Source: Streptomyces platensis (GTDB taxonomy: Bacteria > Actinomycetota > Actinomycetes > Streptomycetales > Streptomycetaceae). Taken from it: 64,000 bases of DNA. Made by a program: the position numbers and the translations under genes. The notes under the pieces are model-generated. The model did no database searches. It had not been told where the DNA came from and saw only the letters and a program-made list of their open reading frames with translations. Below are positions 18,062-28,600 of this stretch, piece by piece. Numbering within the stretch: the first letter of the stretch is position 1; each line of letters begins with the position of its first letter. Where the stretch lies: NCBI RefSeq assembly GCF_008704855.1, contig NZ_CP023691.1, forward strand, positions 8,370,001 to 8,434,000, given 5' to 3'.

Positions 18062-18487
18062 TCATTCTGACGGGGCATCAGTCGCTATGCATTGCTGGTC
18101 AGATGGTCTGCCGGCGACGCAGGTGTGGCAGGTTTCCGGGAATTTCGTGGTGCCAAGCGAGCTTGCTCGGCCACATGCGTGGAGAGCCCAGCAGGTTCTT
18201 CGTCTGCTGGTGGTACAGCGCAAGCGGCTCGCTGACCTGCGAATATGGCAGCCGTGGGGATCTTGCCGGGCCTGCTGGCCCCGTTGTTCCACGTCCTGTC
18301 CCACCGCCCGCACGACGGCGGCGGTCCGGTCCAAGCGCTCCAACTCAGCCTGTTCTCGCTGGGTGTCCCCTCGGCTGAAAAGTCGCGCAACTCGCTGACT
18401 AAAACCCGCCCACAGGTCCGTGTCAGCGGCTTGGACCACGGCGCCGCCGCCCGCCGCAGCTAGCGCCATCAGTGCCTCAGTTAACAT
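18062..18487 (-). pseudogene. Probably frameshifted hypothetical protein
   Basis: The first 60 residues (A-L-A-A-A-G-G-G-A-V-V-Q-A, then W-A-G-F and R-V-A-R-L-F-S-R-G-D, then L-E-R-L-D-R-T-A-A) belong to a widespread Streptomyces family of small helical proteins of unknown function. Members normally continue with charged helices. Here the sequence after about residue 75 becomes rich in Cys, Arg and Ser, which looks like an out-of-frame reading. The start ATG has a strong GGGGGAAG just upstream. The gene could be intact but unusual. Confidence 0.5.
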
Positions 18488-19572
18488 CTTCCCCCGCTCT
18501 CTCCGGGCCAGACAGACATAGCGGACGTCGAACCCTCTCAGCGTATTCCCGTAACCACGTTGCGCAACGCATCTCGGTTCCGCCTTGCGCCACGGACGCC
18601 GCCCTGCGAGAACCGGAGGACCCGTTCCGCTGGTTGCTCCCGAACCCTGGTCGCCCGAGATGCGGTGATGCGGGACAACAGACCGGAAAGTATTGACGAC
18701 TCGCGATGCACTTCAGCTGGCCGGCGTTCCTCCATTCCGGATTCCGAACGTGGCGGCCGCCGGCGCAACGCGTTGTGCTCCCTCAAGTCAGCAATGGGCT
18801 GGTGGCGTGCGAGCAGGCGATGGCAAGGATTGGTCTTGGCCACGCGCCATGGACGTGACGAGGACGCGCAGGGGTCAATGAATTCGGGGTGGTCGCCGCG
18901 GAAGGCGGCCTGGAGCAGGTCTGCTGCGACGACCAGGAGCGCGTGGTGGCCGGCAGGGCTGTCCAGGATCGGAATTCGGCACGGGCGGAGAGGACACCCG
19001 GCCCCGCGGGCCGGCGGGGCCGGCAACGGAGTCGAGCTCGGCGGGGCAGCCGTCGCTGGTACGCACGTGTCATGCCCAGGGGGCGGTGCGGCAGGGGCTT
19101 TCGGACCGCCGTCGGCCAGGTGCTGGCAGGGGCCTACTCGGTGCCGGCCAGCGCAACCCCCTGGACGCGTAGGTCAGAAGCCTCCGGGGTGCATGAAGCG
19201 AGGTCTCGTGGGTTCGTTGGGACAACGAACCGCGAGGCCGCCTCGCGGCTTTCGTGGGGCGCAGAGCCCGTCCGGCCGCCAACTCCAGTGACGGAGATCA
19301 CCCATGGAGTGGGGAGTGTGTGTCGCGGTGTTCTCCTCTTTTCCCATGAATCAGCAGACCGCATGGTTTGCCGGTAAAGGCAGGAGGAGGTGCCTGTGGA
19401 GACCTTACGGTGATGGCTCGTCACATACGGTATATGGCGACCTTGATGATGCGATCAGCGACCGTGTAGTTCCCTTGGTGGGCGACAGCAGAGTGCCTCA
19501 CGGACGTCGCGTCAGGGCTCCGCCTCTCATTCCGCTGCCCCACCGCCCCGCGTAGAACGAGAGCTGACACAC
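18488..19572. other. Long intergenic region left of the biosynthetic locus
   Basis: About 1.08 kb without a supported gene. A minus-strand stretch near 18880-18990 reads like protein (I-L-D-S-P-A-G-H-H-A-L-L-V-V-A-A-D), which may be a relic, but it is too short to name. The double hairpin at 19212-19248 is listed separately. The carbamoyltransferase promoter should lie between 19300 and 19560. Confidence 0.4.
19212..19248. terminator. Two abutting perfect hairpins
   Basis: GTTCGTTG-GGA-CAACGAAC (19212-19230) is followed, sharing one base, by CCGCGAGG-CCG-CCTCGCGG (19230-19248). Both have 8-bp stems and 3-base loops. The second is followed by CTTTCG. Terminator or attenuator activity is possible, but no gene is called directly upstream on either strand. 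Confidence 0.4.
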
Positions 19573-21243
19573 ATGCTGATATGCGGTCTGAAATTGACGC
19601 ACGACGGAGGCCTGGCCCTTATCGAGGACGGCCGGCTCCTGACCTCGGTGGAGATGGAGAAGCTGCACAACAACAAGCGGTTCCAGCCCCTCGATCGCCT
19701 GGAGATGGCGGAAGAGGTCCTGTCCCGGGAAGGAGCCCGGACGGATGACATCGATCGTTTCGTGATCGACGGCTGGTTCCCCCGCCTGCACCAGGACCCG
19801 CAGCACCCCACTCTTCGCGTGACCCACCACGGCCGCGCTGTCGAACTGCCCGTCGCCCCCTACCTCGAAGAGCCTGTTGCCGAGGTCCTGGCGCGTCACA
19901 CCTTCACCGGTCTGCCGTGGGCCGACGCCCAGGGGCAGGAATACGCCGGCTACCACCACAGTGCTCAGCATCTGATGGGCGCCTACGCCACCAGCCCGTT
20001 CCCTCGGCAGGGCCAGGACGCCCTGGTTCTGGTGTGGGACGGCGGCATGACACCCGTCCTGTACCACGTGCGGCCCGAGCCGCTCCAAGTGACGCGGGTG
20101 GGCGAACTGTTCCCGCTCTACGGCAGCATCTTTGCGGACTTCTGCGCCGCGCTGGCGCCGTTCCGGGCCGCAGCCGCGAAGGCCGGGCCGATGCGGCAGG
20201 CCATGCCGCGCAACCTGGACGTGGCCGGAAAGGCCATGGCGTACGCGGCGCTCGGCGAGGACCGCCCCGAACTCGACTCCGTCATCACCGAGTTGCTGGG
20301 CGGTAGGCAGCTGTCCTACACCATGGGCGACTACCTCGCGCGTGCGCTGACGGACCACGTCACCCGTCAAGGGGCCGGGCTCGACGATGCCGACCTGATC
20401 GCCGCCTTCCAGGGCTATCTCGGCCGCCGTCTCCTTGCCGCCCTGACCGCGCTGATGGCGGACCGCGGCCTGCCGCCCCGGCTGTGTGTGGGTGGCGGTT
20501 GTGCGCTGAACATCAAGTGGAACAGCCGCATTCGCTCCTCGGAGCTCTTCGAGGAGGTGTGGGTGCCCCCCTTTCCCAATGATTCCGGGGCCGCCCTGGG
20601 TGCCGCCGTTCTGGAATGGACCCGGAGCAGCGGACAGCCCGTTCTCGACTGGGACGTCTACCAGGGCCCGCGCCTGCTGCCGGCCGAGAGCGACCCGCCA
20701 GGCTGGACCTCCCGGCCCTGCGATGTGGACGGTCTCGCGCGGGTGCTGCACGAGAGCGGTCAGCCCGTCGTGGTGCTCACCGGGCGGGCTGAGCTGGGAC
20801 CACGGGCGCTGGGCCACCGCAGCATCTTCGCGCCGGCCGTCGACCCCCGGATGAAGGAACACCTCAACCGCATCAAGGACCGGGAGCACTACCGGCCCGT
20901 TGCCCCCGTGTGCCTCGAACACCGGGCGGGTGAGCTGTTCTCGCCGGGCACCCCCGACCCGCACATGCTGTTCGACCACGACACCCGGCCAGGCTGGGCG
21001 GACAAGGTCCCGGCGGTCGTGCATCTGGACGGTACCGCGCGTCTACAGACCGTCAACGCCGGGGAATCGCCGTTCGTCCACCGACTGCTGACCGCCTACG
21101 AGGCACTGTCCGGCATTCCGCTGCTGTGCAACACCAGCGCCAACCACAAGGGCCATGGGTTCTTTCCCGACGTGGCCTCGGCCGCCGCGTGGGGAGGAGT
21201 GGCCGCCATCTGGTCCGAAGGCCGTCTCTACCAGACGGCATGA
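19573..21243 (+). CDS. O-carbamoyltransferase (NodU/CmcH family)
   Basis: A 556-residue enzyme that transfers a carbamoyl group from carbamoyl phosphate to a hydroxyl via carbamoyl-AMP. The N-terminal Kae1-like fold starts with L-K-L-T-H-D-G-G-L-A-L. Metal-site histidines lie in Y-H-H-S-A-Q-H (about 130). The ATP site G-G-G-C-A-L-N-I-K-W-N is near 310, and the C-terminal YrdC-like carbamoyl-phosphate domain has E-L-G-P-R-A-L-G-H-R-S (about 405) and Y-R-P-V-A-P. All key motifs are present and length is normal. The usual role is tailoring of antibiotics and nodulation factors. It lies just left of the ECF sigma factor and may decorate the product of the locus, although antimycins as known are not carbamoylated. 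Cluster membership is inference. Confidence 0.9.
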   Translation: MLICGLKLTHDGGLALIEDGRLLTSVEMEKLHNNKRFQPLDRLEMAEEVLSREGARTDDIDRFVIDGWFPRLHQDPQHPTLRVTHHGRAVELPVAPYLEEPVAEVLARHTFTGLPWADAQGQEYAGYHHSAQHLMGAYATSPFPRQGQDALVLVWDGGMTPVLYHVRPEPLQVTRVGELFPLYGSIFADFCAALAPFRAAAAKAGPMRQAMPRNLDVAGKAMAYAALGEDRPELDSVITELLGGRQLSYTMGDYLARALTDHVTRQGAGLDDADLIAAFQGYLGRRLLAALTALMADRGLPPRLCVGGGCALNIKWNSRIRSSELFEEVWVPPFPNDSGAALGAAVLEWTRSSGQPVLDWDVYQGPRLLPAESDPPGWTSRPCDVDGLARVLHESGQPVVVLTGRAELGPRALGHRSIFAPAVDPRMKEHLNRIKDREHYRPVAPVCLEHRAGELFSPGTPDPHMLFDHDTRPGWADKVPAVVHLDGTARLQTVNAGESPFVHRLLTAYEALSGIPLLCNTSANHKGHGFFPDVASAAAWGGVAAIWSEGRLYQTA

Positions 21244-21286
21244 CACGCCTGGGGCTGTGACCGCGTGGTTGGCCAAGGGGGCGGCG

Positions 21287-21304
21287 GGCCGCGGGACCGC
21301 GGCC
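21287..21304. terminator. Hairpin after the carbamoyltransferase gene
   Basis: GGCCGCGG-GA-CCGCGGCC is a perfect 8-bp stem with a 2-base loop, 44 bases after the stop codon. It is a plausible Streptomyces-style terminator without a U-tract. Confidence 0.5.
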
Positions 21305-21488
21305 GTCGTGACCGGGTTTCCGGTGCACGCATGCGGTCACAGCGCGGCATCGTGCGTCGGGATCTCGAAAAGCGCGGTCGCAGGAGATGAATCCGTGTGG
21401 CGGAAAGAAGCGGCGACGGAAAGGAGTGGCGACTCGCCGGTGAAGAAAGTCCGGCGAGGTACACACCCTTGCTCCGGTCAAGAATCTT

Positions 21489-21527
21489 CCCCCGCTCGTT
21501 GGCTTGATTCCCGCCGACGAGCGGGGG
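21489..21527. terminator. Strong hairpin downstream of the sigma factor gene
   Basis: Arms at 21489-21503 and 21513-21527 pair over 15 bases with one G-U, and the outer 11 are perfect (CCCCCGCTCGT / ACGAGCGGGGG). The loop is TTGATTCCC. It sits 60 bases past the sigma factor stop and between convergent genes, so it likely ends both transcripts. Confidence 0.7.
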
Positions 21528-21585
21528 TGGGTCGTCGACCGTTCCCTGAACCGGAAAATTACTCGTGTCGTCCGGGTGCTGCGTT

Positions 21586-22113
21586 TCAGACGTGCATCTC
21601 GTGCCAGGCTTCGGAGAACATGCCGCGGGCCCGGTGCAAACGGGAACGGACGGTGCCGACGGGTACGGACAACGCGTTCGCCATCTCCTTCTCGTTAAGG
21701 CCGTAGACGGCGCGTAGGACAAGGATCTGGCGGTGCTGATCCGACAGTTGATCCAGCACGTCGGAGATATGAACGAAAGTCAACGGGTTGCTGTCCTGCG
21801 CTATTTCGGGAAGTTCATCTGCGGTTGCCTGGCTCAGCCGCTTCGAGGTGCGCACCGCTTCCCGTACGGTGACCGCACGGACCCAGCCGTAGAAGGCGGC
21901 GGGCTCGCGCAGTCCGCCGATGCCGCGGTAGATGGCGAGCAGCGCTTCCTGCGCGGCGTCGCAACTGTGCCGTCGGGCCACCGCCCTGCACAGCCGCCCG
22001 ACGAAGGGCGTGATGTGGCGGAGAAGTTCGTTCATGGCCCCGCCGTCCCCGGCCTGGGCGCGGGGGAGAAGCGCCGTGACGGTCAGGGCAGACGGGTTGT
22101 TCACGGTAATCAC
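21586..22113 (-). CDS. antA: ECF RNA polymerase sigma factor, AntA-like
   Basis: A 175-residue ECF sigma factor. Region 2 (about 25-90) includes L-R-H-I-T-P-F-V, C-D-A-A-Q-E-A-L-L-A-I-Y-R and F-Y-G-W-V-R-A-V-T. Region 4 (about 120-165) has L-S-D-Q-H-R-Q-I-L-V-L-R and the helix-turn-helix S-V-P-V-G-T-V-R-S-R-L-H-R-A-R. I prefer the GTG at 22113, which has AGGAG ten bases upstream and gives the length expected for AntA. A longer frame reaches 22185. No anti-sigma gene is adjacent, as for AntA, a cluster-situated sigma factor that drives the genes for the 3-formamidosalicylate starter. It is divergent from the NRPS gene. The C-terminus ends M-H-V, not the Ala-Ala reported as a ClpXP signal in AntA. 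Confidence 0.85.
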   Translation of the reverse strand: MITVNNPSALTVTALLPRAQAGDGGAMNELLRHITPFVGRLCRAVARRHSCDAAQEALLAIYRGIGGLREPAAFYGWVRAVTVREAVRTSKRLSQATADELPEIAQDSNPLTFVHISDVLDQLSDQHRQILVLRAVYGLNEKEMANALSVPVGTVRSRLHRARGMFSEAWHEMHV

Positions 22114-22637
22114 GGGGGCGGAACTCCTGGAGTTGGCCGACTGGAACCCCTGTGCCCCCGAGGCTTCGGAATCGGATATCCGCACCGCTCGGATGCATCA
22201 GTGGTCAGCCGGAAAACCGTTGTTGTTGACGAATCGATGCATACGCAGCGGACGGCACACGCATCGGGGCCCAGTTATTGATTACGTACATTCAATATCG
22301 CCTGGTGCGTCGCCAGGACGCACCCCCGCAGGCGAAGTCAGCGTAACCCAGGAAGTGTTAGTGCCTTATAAGCGGGCGCGAACTCTATTGTCTAACTTGA
22401 CTGGGCCAGTTGTCTTCCGGCAGGGTTAAGGACGGGGTTGGGTGCCTCATTGAAGTCGCCCGTTATGTCGTCCCCTGTAAGAGTGTTTCCCTCCTGCGCT
22501 TTGTGGTTCCCGACGTCTGCGTACCGCTGCACTTCGCCGGTCGAGCCGGGCCGCATTGCATCCGTCCGACGCCGCGTGCGGCAGCTCTCGAGGGCGGCTT
22601 TCAGTCTGAACTCGCATTACTACTGAGGGTTGGTGCC

Positions 22638-25600
22638 ATGTCAGCTCACGACGACACCGTCCGCCCCCTGTCGGGCGCGCAGGAAGGCATCTGGTTCGCC
22701 CAGAGGCTCGACCCCGCGAACGCGGCCTACAACACCGGCGAGTACGTGGAGATTCATGGCTCCGTCGACGCCGAACTCTTCGAAACCGCGCTGCGGTGGA
22801 CGATCGCCGAGGCCGAGACGTTCGGGCTGCGCTTCCTCGACACCGCCGAGGGCCCCCGCGCCCGCCACGCGGCCGTGGGGGACTGGCCCCTGCACCGTGT
22901 CGACGTCAGCAGCGAGCCGGATCCGCGCGCGGCCGCGGAGACATGGATGCGCGCCGACCTCGCGACGCCCGTCGACCTCACCGAAGGCCCACTCTTCACC
23001 GAGGCGCTGTTCACGGCCGCCCCCCACCGGTTCTTCTGGTATCAGAGGGCCCACCACATCCTCCTGGACGGCTACGGCTACTCCCTCGTCGTCCGTCGCG
23101 TGGCCGAGGTGTACACCGCGTTGGCCGGCGGGAGGCAACCGGAGCGCGGATTTGCGCCCTTGGCACGGCTGCTCGACGAGGAGCAGGGCTATCGCACCTC
23201 CGGGAACCTCGCGCGTGACCGGGACTTCTGGGCGGTGCGCTGCGCCGACACGCCCGAAGCCGTGAGCCTCAGCGACGGGACCGCCCTGCCCTCGCCCACG
23301 GTCCTGCGCCGCGCCACCGCGCTGACCGCCGACGCGGCCGAACGCCTTTCGGCGGCCGCCACCCGTCTGGGCGTCGCCCGCGGCGACCTGATCCTCGCGG
23401 CGGCCGCCGGTTACGTCCACCGGGTCACCGGCAGCACCGATGTCGTCCTGGGCCTTCCCGCCATGAACCGCTTCGGTTCCGCCGCCCTGCGCACCCCGGG
23501 CGTCGTCTCCAACATCCTGCCGCTGCACCTGACCATGGACGCCGACACCACCCTCGGCACCCTCGTGCGGACGACCGCGGCCGAGGTCCGCACCGTGCGC
23601 AGGTACGCGCGCTACCGAGGCGAGGACCTGCGCCGCGACCTCAAGCTCCTGGGCCGTGGCCGGCGGCTGTACGGGCCGGTCGTCAATCTGATGCCCTTCG
23701 ACAACGAGCCGCGCTTCGCCGGCCATCCGGCCACCTTCCACCACCTGTCGGGCGGCCCCGTCGAGGATCTGTCCCTCACCGTGCGGCCCGCGTCCGGTGG
23801 CAGCGGGCTGCATCTCGCGTTCGCCGCCAACCCCGCGCTCTACACCGAGGAGCAACTCACCGACCACCACGCACGGTTCCTGCTGCTGCTGGACCTCTTC
23901 GCGGCAGCCGACACCGAGCTGACCCTCGCCGGTACGCGACTGCTGCGGCCCGGCGAGGAACCCTCGTACTCCTCGGCCGTCAGCGCCCCGCCCGCACCGG
24001 ACGCCACCCTGCCGGCCCGCTTCGAGGCACAGGCCGCCCGCAGCCCCGGCGCCACAGCAGTCACCTTCGAGGACACCGCGCTGAGCTACGCGCAGCTCAA
24101 TGCCCGCGCCAACCGGCTGGCCCGCCTCCTCGTCGAGCGCGGGGCCGGGCCGGGCGGCATCGTGGCCCTGGCCCTGCCCCGGTCCGCCGAACTGACCACC
24201 GCGCTGCTCGCCGTACTCAAGTCGGGCGCCGCCTACCTGCCGCTCGACCCCGGCTACCCGGCGGAGCGCCTCCGTACGATCGCCGACGACGCGGCGCCCA
24301 CACTGCTGGTCACCGACACACCGACCGCACCCGGCCTGCCCGACACGGGCATTGCCACCGTGCTGCTCGGCGACCCCGCCCTGGAGTCGGCCCTGGCCGG
24401 CCTCCGGGCCGACGACCTCACCGACGCCGAGCGCACCGCGCCGCTCACCCCGGGCGACACCGCGTACATCATCCACACCTCGGGCTCCACGGGCCGCCCC
24501 AAGGGCGTGGTGGTCCCGCACTCCAACGTCGTCCGGCTCTTCGAGACCTCCGCCGCACACTTCGACTTCGGCCCCGAGGACGTGTGGACCCTCTTCCACT
24601 CCTACGCCTTCGACTTCTCCGTCTGGGAGATCTGGGGCGCCCTGCTGCACGGCGGCCGACTCGTCGTCGTCCCCGAGGACGTCACCCGCTCGCCGGCCGA
24701 CTTCCTCCAGCTGCTGCGGGACGAGCGGGTCACGGTCCTCAACCAGACGCCCTCCGCCTTCCAGCAGCTGATCCGGGCGGACGGTGAGTGCCACCGGCGC
24801 GGAGCGACCCACCCGCCGCTCGGCCTGCGTCATGTGGTGTTCGGCGGCGAGGCGCTGGAGCCGGCGCAGCTGCGTGGCTGGGTCGAGCGGTACGGCGACC
24901 AGGCGCCGGCGCTGGTCAACATGTACGGCATCACCGAGACGACCGTGCACGTCACCCACCACCGCGTGACCCGTGCCCTCGTCGAGCAGGAGCGGCCGCC
25001 TAGCCTCATCGGCTCGGCGCTGCCCGACCTGCGGGTGTACGTCCTCGACCACTGCCGGCAGTCGGTACCGCCCGGCTGGGTGGGCGAGATGTACGTGGCG
25101 GGCCCCGGCGTGGCCCGGGGCTACCTCGGGCGGCCGGGGCTGACCGCGGAACGGTTCCTGGACGACCCGTTCGGCGCGCCCGGCGAGCAGATGTACCGCA
25201 CCGGCGATCTGGCCCGTCGGCTGCCGGACGGCACGCTGGAGTACGCCGGCCGCGCCGACCAGCAGGTGAAGATCCGCGGCTTCCGCATCGAGCCCGGGGA
25301 GATCGAGGCGGTCCTGGTGGACCACCCCGGCGTGGCCCAGGCCGCCGTGGTGGCCCGCGAGGGCGACGACGGCGACCGTACCCTCGTCGCCTACGCCGTG
25401 CCCGAGACCGGCCGCGCTCCCGAACCGCCGGAGCTGCGCGGCCACCTGGCGGCCCGGCTCCCCGCACACATGGTGCCGAGCGCGTGTGTGCTGCTGCCGG
25501 CCCTGCCGCTGACGTACAACGGCAAGTTGGACGTCAAGGCGCTGCCCGCGCCCGACTTCGCCGCTGCCGCGAGCGGTCGGGGCGCCGCCACCGCGGCCGA

Positions 25601-28600
25601 GGAACGGCTCTGCCGGCTCTTCGAGGAGGTGCTGCGGCTGTCCGAGGGAACGGTCGGCGTCGACGACGACTTCTTCGACCTCGGTGGACATTCGCTGCTG
25701 GCCACCCGGCTGCTGACGCGGATGCGGGCGGACCTCGGCGTGGAGATCAGCATGACGGCGGTCTTCGACACGCCGCGCCCCGGCGCGCTCGCCGGGCTCA
25801 TCGCCACACTGCCGGACGGCACAGGTGCCGGCGGCGGGGAGCGGCCGCCGCTGCTGCCGGCCGCGCGGCCGGAGCAGTTGCCGCTCTCGCCCGCTCAGGC
25901 CCGCATCTGGTTCCTCGACCGGCTGGAGGGAACCGGCCCGACCTACCACATCCCGTGCGTCCTCACCCTCGACACCGCTCTCGACGCGGGGGCGCTGCGC
26001 GCCGCCCTCGCCGATGTCTGCGCACGTCATGAGGCGCTGCGCACCCTCTTCCCGGATGCCGAGGGCGACCCCCGGCAGCTCGTGCTCGGCCCCGACGATC
26101 CGCGCACCCGGCCCGTACCCGAGGTTGTGGACGTGCCGTCCGGCGAGCTGGACTCCCGGGTGCGGACGGCGGCCATCGCCGGATTCGACCTCGGCACAGA
26201 ACTGCCGCTGCGCTGCCACCTGTTCCGCGTCGACGACGGCCGCACCGTGCTGCTGCTGGTGCTGCACCACATCGCAGCCGACGGCTGGTCTCTGGTGCCG
26301 TTGGCCGAGGACCTGGCGGCGGCGTACACGGCGCGGGTGGCGGGCCACGCCCCCGGCTGGGCGCCGCTGCCCGTGCAGTACGCCGACTACACGCTCTGGC
26401 AGCGCGCGCTGCTCGGCGAGCCCGCCGACACCGACAGCCGGGCCGGCCGGCAACTCGCCTCCTGGGAACGGACCCTGGCGTCGCTGCCCGACCAGCTCGA
26501 CCTGCCGTACGACCGGCTGCGGGGGCGCACCCACCAGTACGCGGGTGACGCGGTGCCGCTGGCCTTCGACGCCGAGGCGCACCGCGCGCTGAGCGACCTG
26601 GCCGCCGCGCACCGGGCCACGGTCTTCATGGTGCTGCACGCCGCGCTGGCCGCCACCCTCACGCTGTCCGGCACGGGCACCGACATCCCGCTGGGCACGG
26701 CCGTCGCCGGCCGGGACGACACCGCCCTGGACCACCTCGTCGGCTTCTTCAGCAACACCCTGGTACTGCGCACCGACACCTCCGGTGATCCGTCCTTCAC
26801 CGCGCTGCTGGAGCGGGTGCGGGACGCCGACCTCGCCGCGCACGAACGGCAGGACGTGCCCTTCGACTGGCTCGTCGACCGGCTCAACCCACCCCGCGCG
26901 GTGGGCCGTCACCCCCTGTTCCAGGTCATGCTGGTACTACAGAACGCGGGGCAGGCACAGCTGGACATGGCGGGGGCCACGGCGCGGCTGGAGCCCATGG
27001 ACGTGGGGGTCTCCCGGTTCGACCTCACGCTGTCGCTCACCGAGCGGTACGGCCCGGCGGGCGAGGCCGCCGGAATGACTGGCTCCGTGGAGTTCAGCAC
27101 CGAGTTGTTCGCACGGGCCACGGTCGACGCCCTGGTCGAACGGCTGCGCAGTGTCCTGGTGAGCGCGGCTGCCGACCCCGCCCGCGCGCTGTCCCGGTTG
27201 CTGCCGGCCGGGGAAGCGGCGCGCGCCCTCGCCGGAAGCCCGGCCGCGTGCGAGCGGGCGCTGCTGGCCCAGGACGGCGTGCACGAATGTCTGGTCTCGG
27301 TGCGCACCTCACGCACCGGCATACCCGGGCCCGTCGCCCATGTGGTGCCGGACGCCCCCGTCGACCCCGCCCGGCTCGCCGTCGCCGGACGGGCCGCACT
27401 CCCGCCGGAATCCCCGCCGTTGCGCATCGTCCTCGTCTCGGCGCTGCCGCGTACCGCTGAGGGGGCGGTGGACGCCGAAGCGTTGTCCGCCCTACCCGTC
27501 CCGGACGGCCAGGTGGCCACCGCCTGGGAGAAGCGGCTGCGCGCGGAGCCCGGGGTGACCGGCACGGCGGTCGCCGTACGCCCCGTCGAACCTCCCGCAC
27601 CCGGCCGCCTCCACCTCGGCGGCCTCGGCACCGCATCCGGCGCGCCGGACGAGAGCGCCGGCCGGCCGGAGGCGGGCGCGGGGCCGGAGGCGGCGGGGGA
27701 GTCCCGGCTCTCGCTGAGTGAGGGGCCGCCCCTGAAGGGTTCCGCCTTCGGCACGCTGGGGGAGGCGCTGCGGGCCGCCGCGGAGTCCAGTGGCGAGCTG
27801 GTGCACATCCGCCCCGACGGCGACGAGGAGCGGCAGTCCTACGCCGAGCTCGCCGAGGACGCCTCCCGAGTGCTGCACGGACTGCGCGCGGCCGGGGCCC
27901 GGCCCGGCGACGCCGTGCTCCTCCAGCTGCCGGACACCCGGCAGTTCGTGACCGGCTTCTGGGCCTGTGTGCTCGGTGGTTTGGCGGCTGTGCCGCTCGC
28001 CGCCCCGCCCGGTGGCTACGAGCGGGAGAGCACCCAGCTCACGCGCCTGACCGACGCCTGGACGGCGCTGGAGCAGCCGTGGGTGCTGGCGCCGGCCACC
28101 GCCCGGGACGGCCTCGCCGCCGCGCTCGGCCGGCACAGCGACGAGCGGCCCAGGGTTGCCGCGATCGACGCGCTCCTCGGCAGCCCGCAGGACCGCAACT
28201 GGCACCCGGCCACCCCCGACGACCTGGTGCTGCTGCTGCTCACCTCCGGCAGCACGGGACGGCCCAAGGCCGTTGAACAGCGCCACCGCAATGTGCTCAC
28301 GCACACCGCCTCGGCCGTGCAGCAGCACGGGCTGACCGCCGCCGACCCGTCCTTCAACTGGATGCCGCTCGACCACGTCGGCGGTGTGGTGATGTTTCAT
28401 CTGCGGGACGTGGTGCTCGGGGCCTGCCAGGTGCTCGCCCCCACCACCTGGGTGCTGGAGGACCCGCTGCGCTGGTTCGACGCCGTCGACCGGCACCGTG
28501 CCGCCAGCACCTGGGCACCCAACTTCGCCTACGGGCTGGTCGCCGACCGGCTCGCCGCCGAGCCGGAGCAGCACTGGGACCTTTCCTGCCTGCGGCTGGC

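Noticed and set aside
22641..26912. A 1,400-codon open frame on the minus strand under the NRPS gene
   Set aside because: Antisense frames stay open in high-GC coding DNA. The product is Gly/Arg/Val-rich without any domain, while the plus strand shows complete C, A and T domains.
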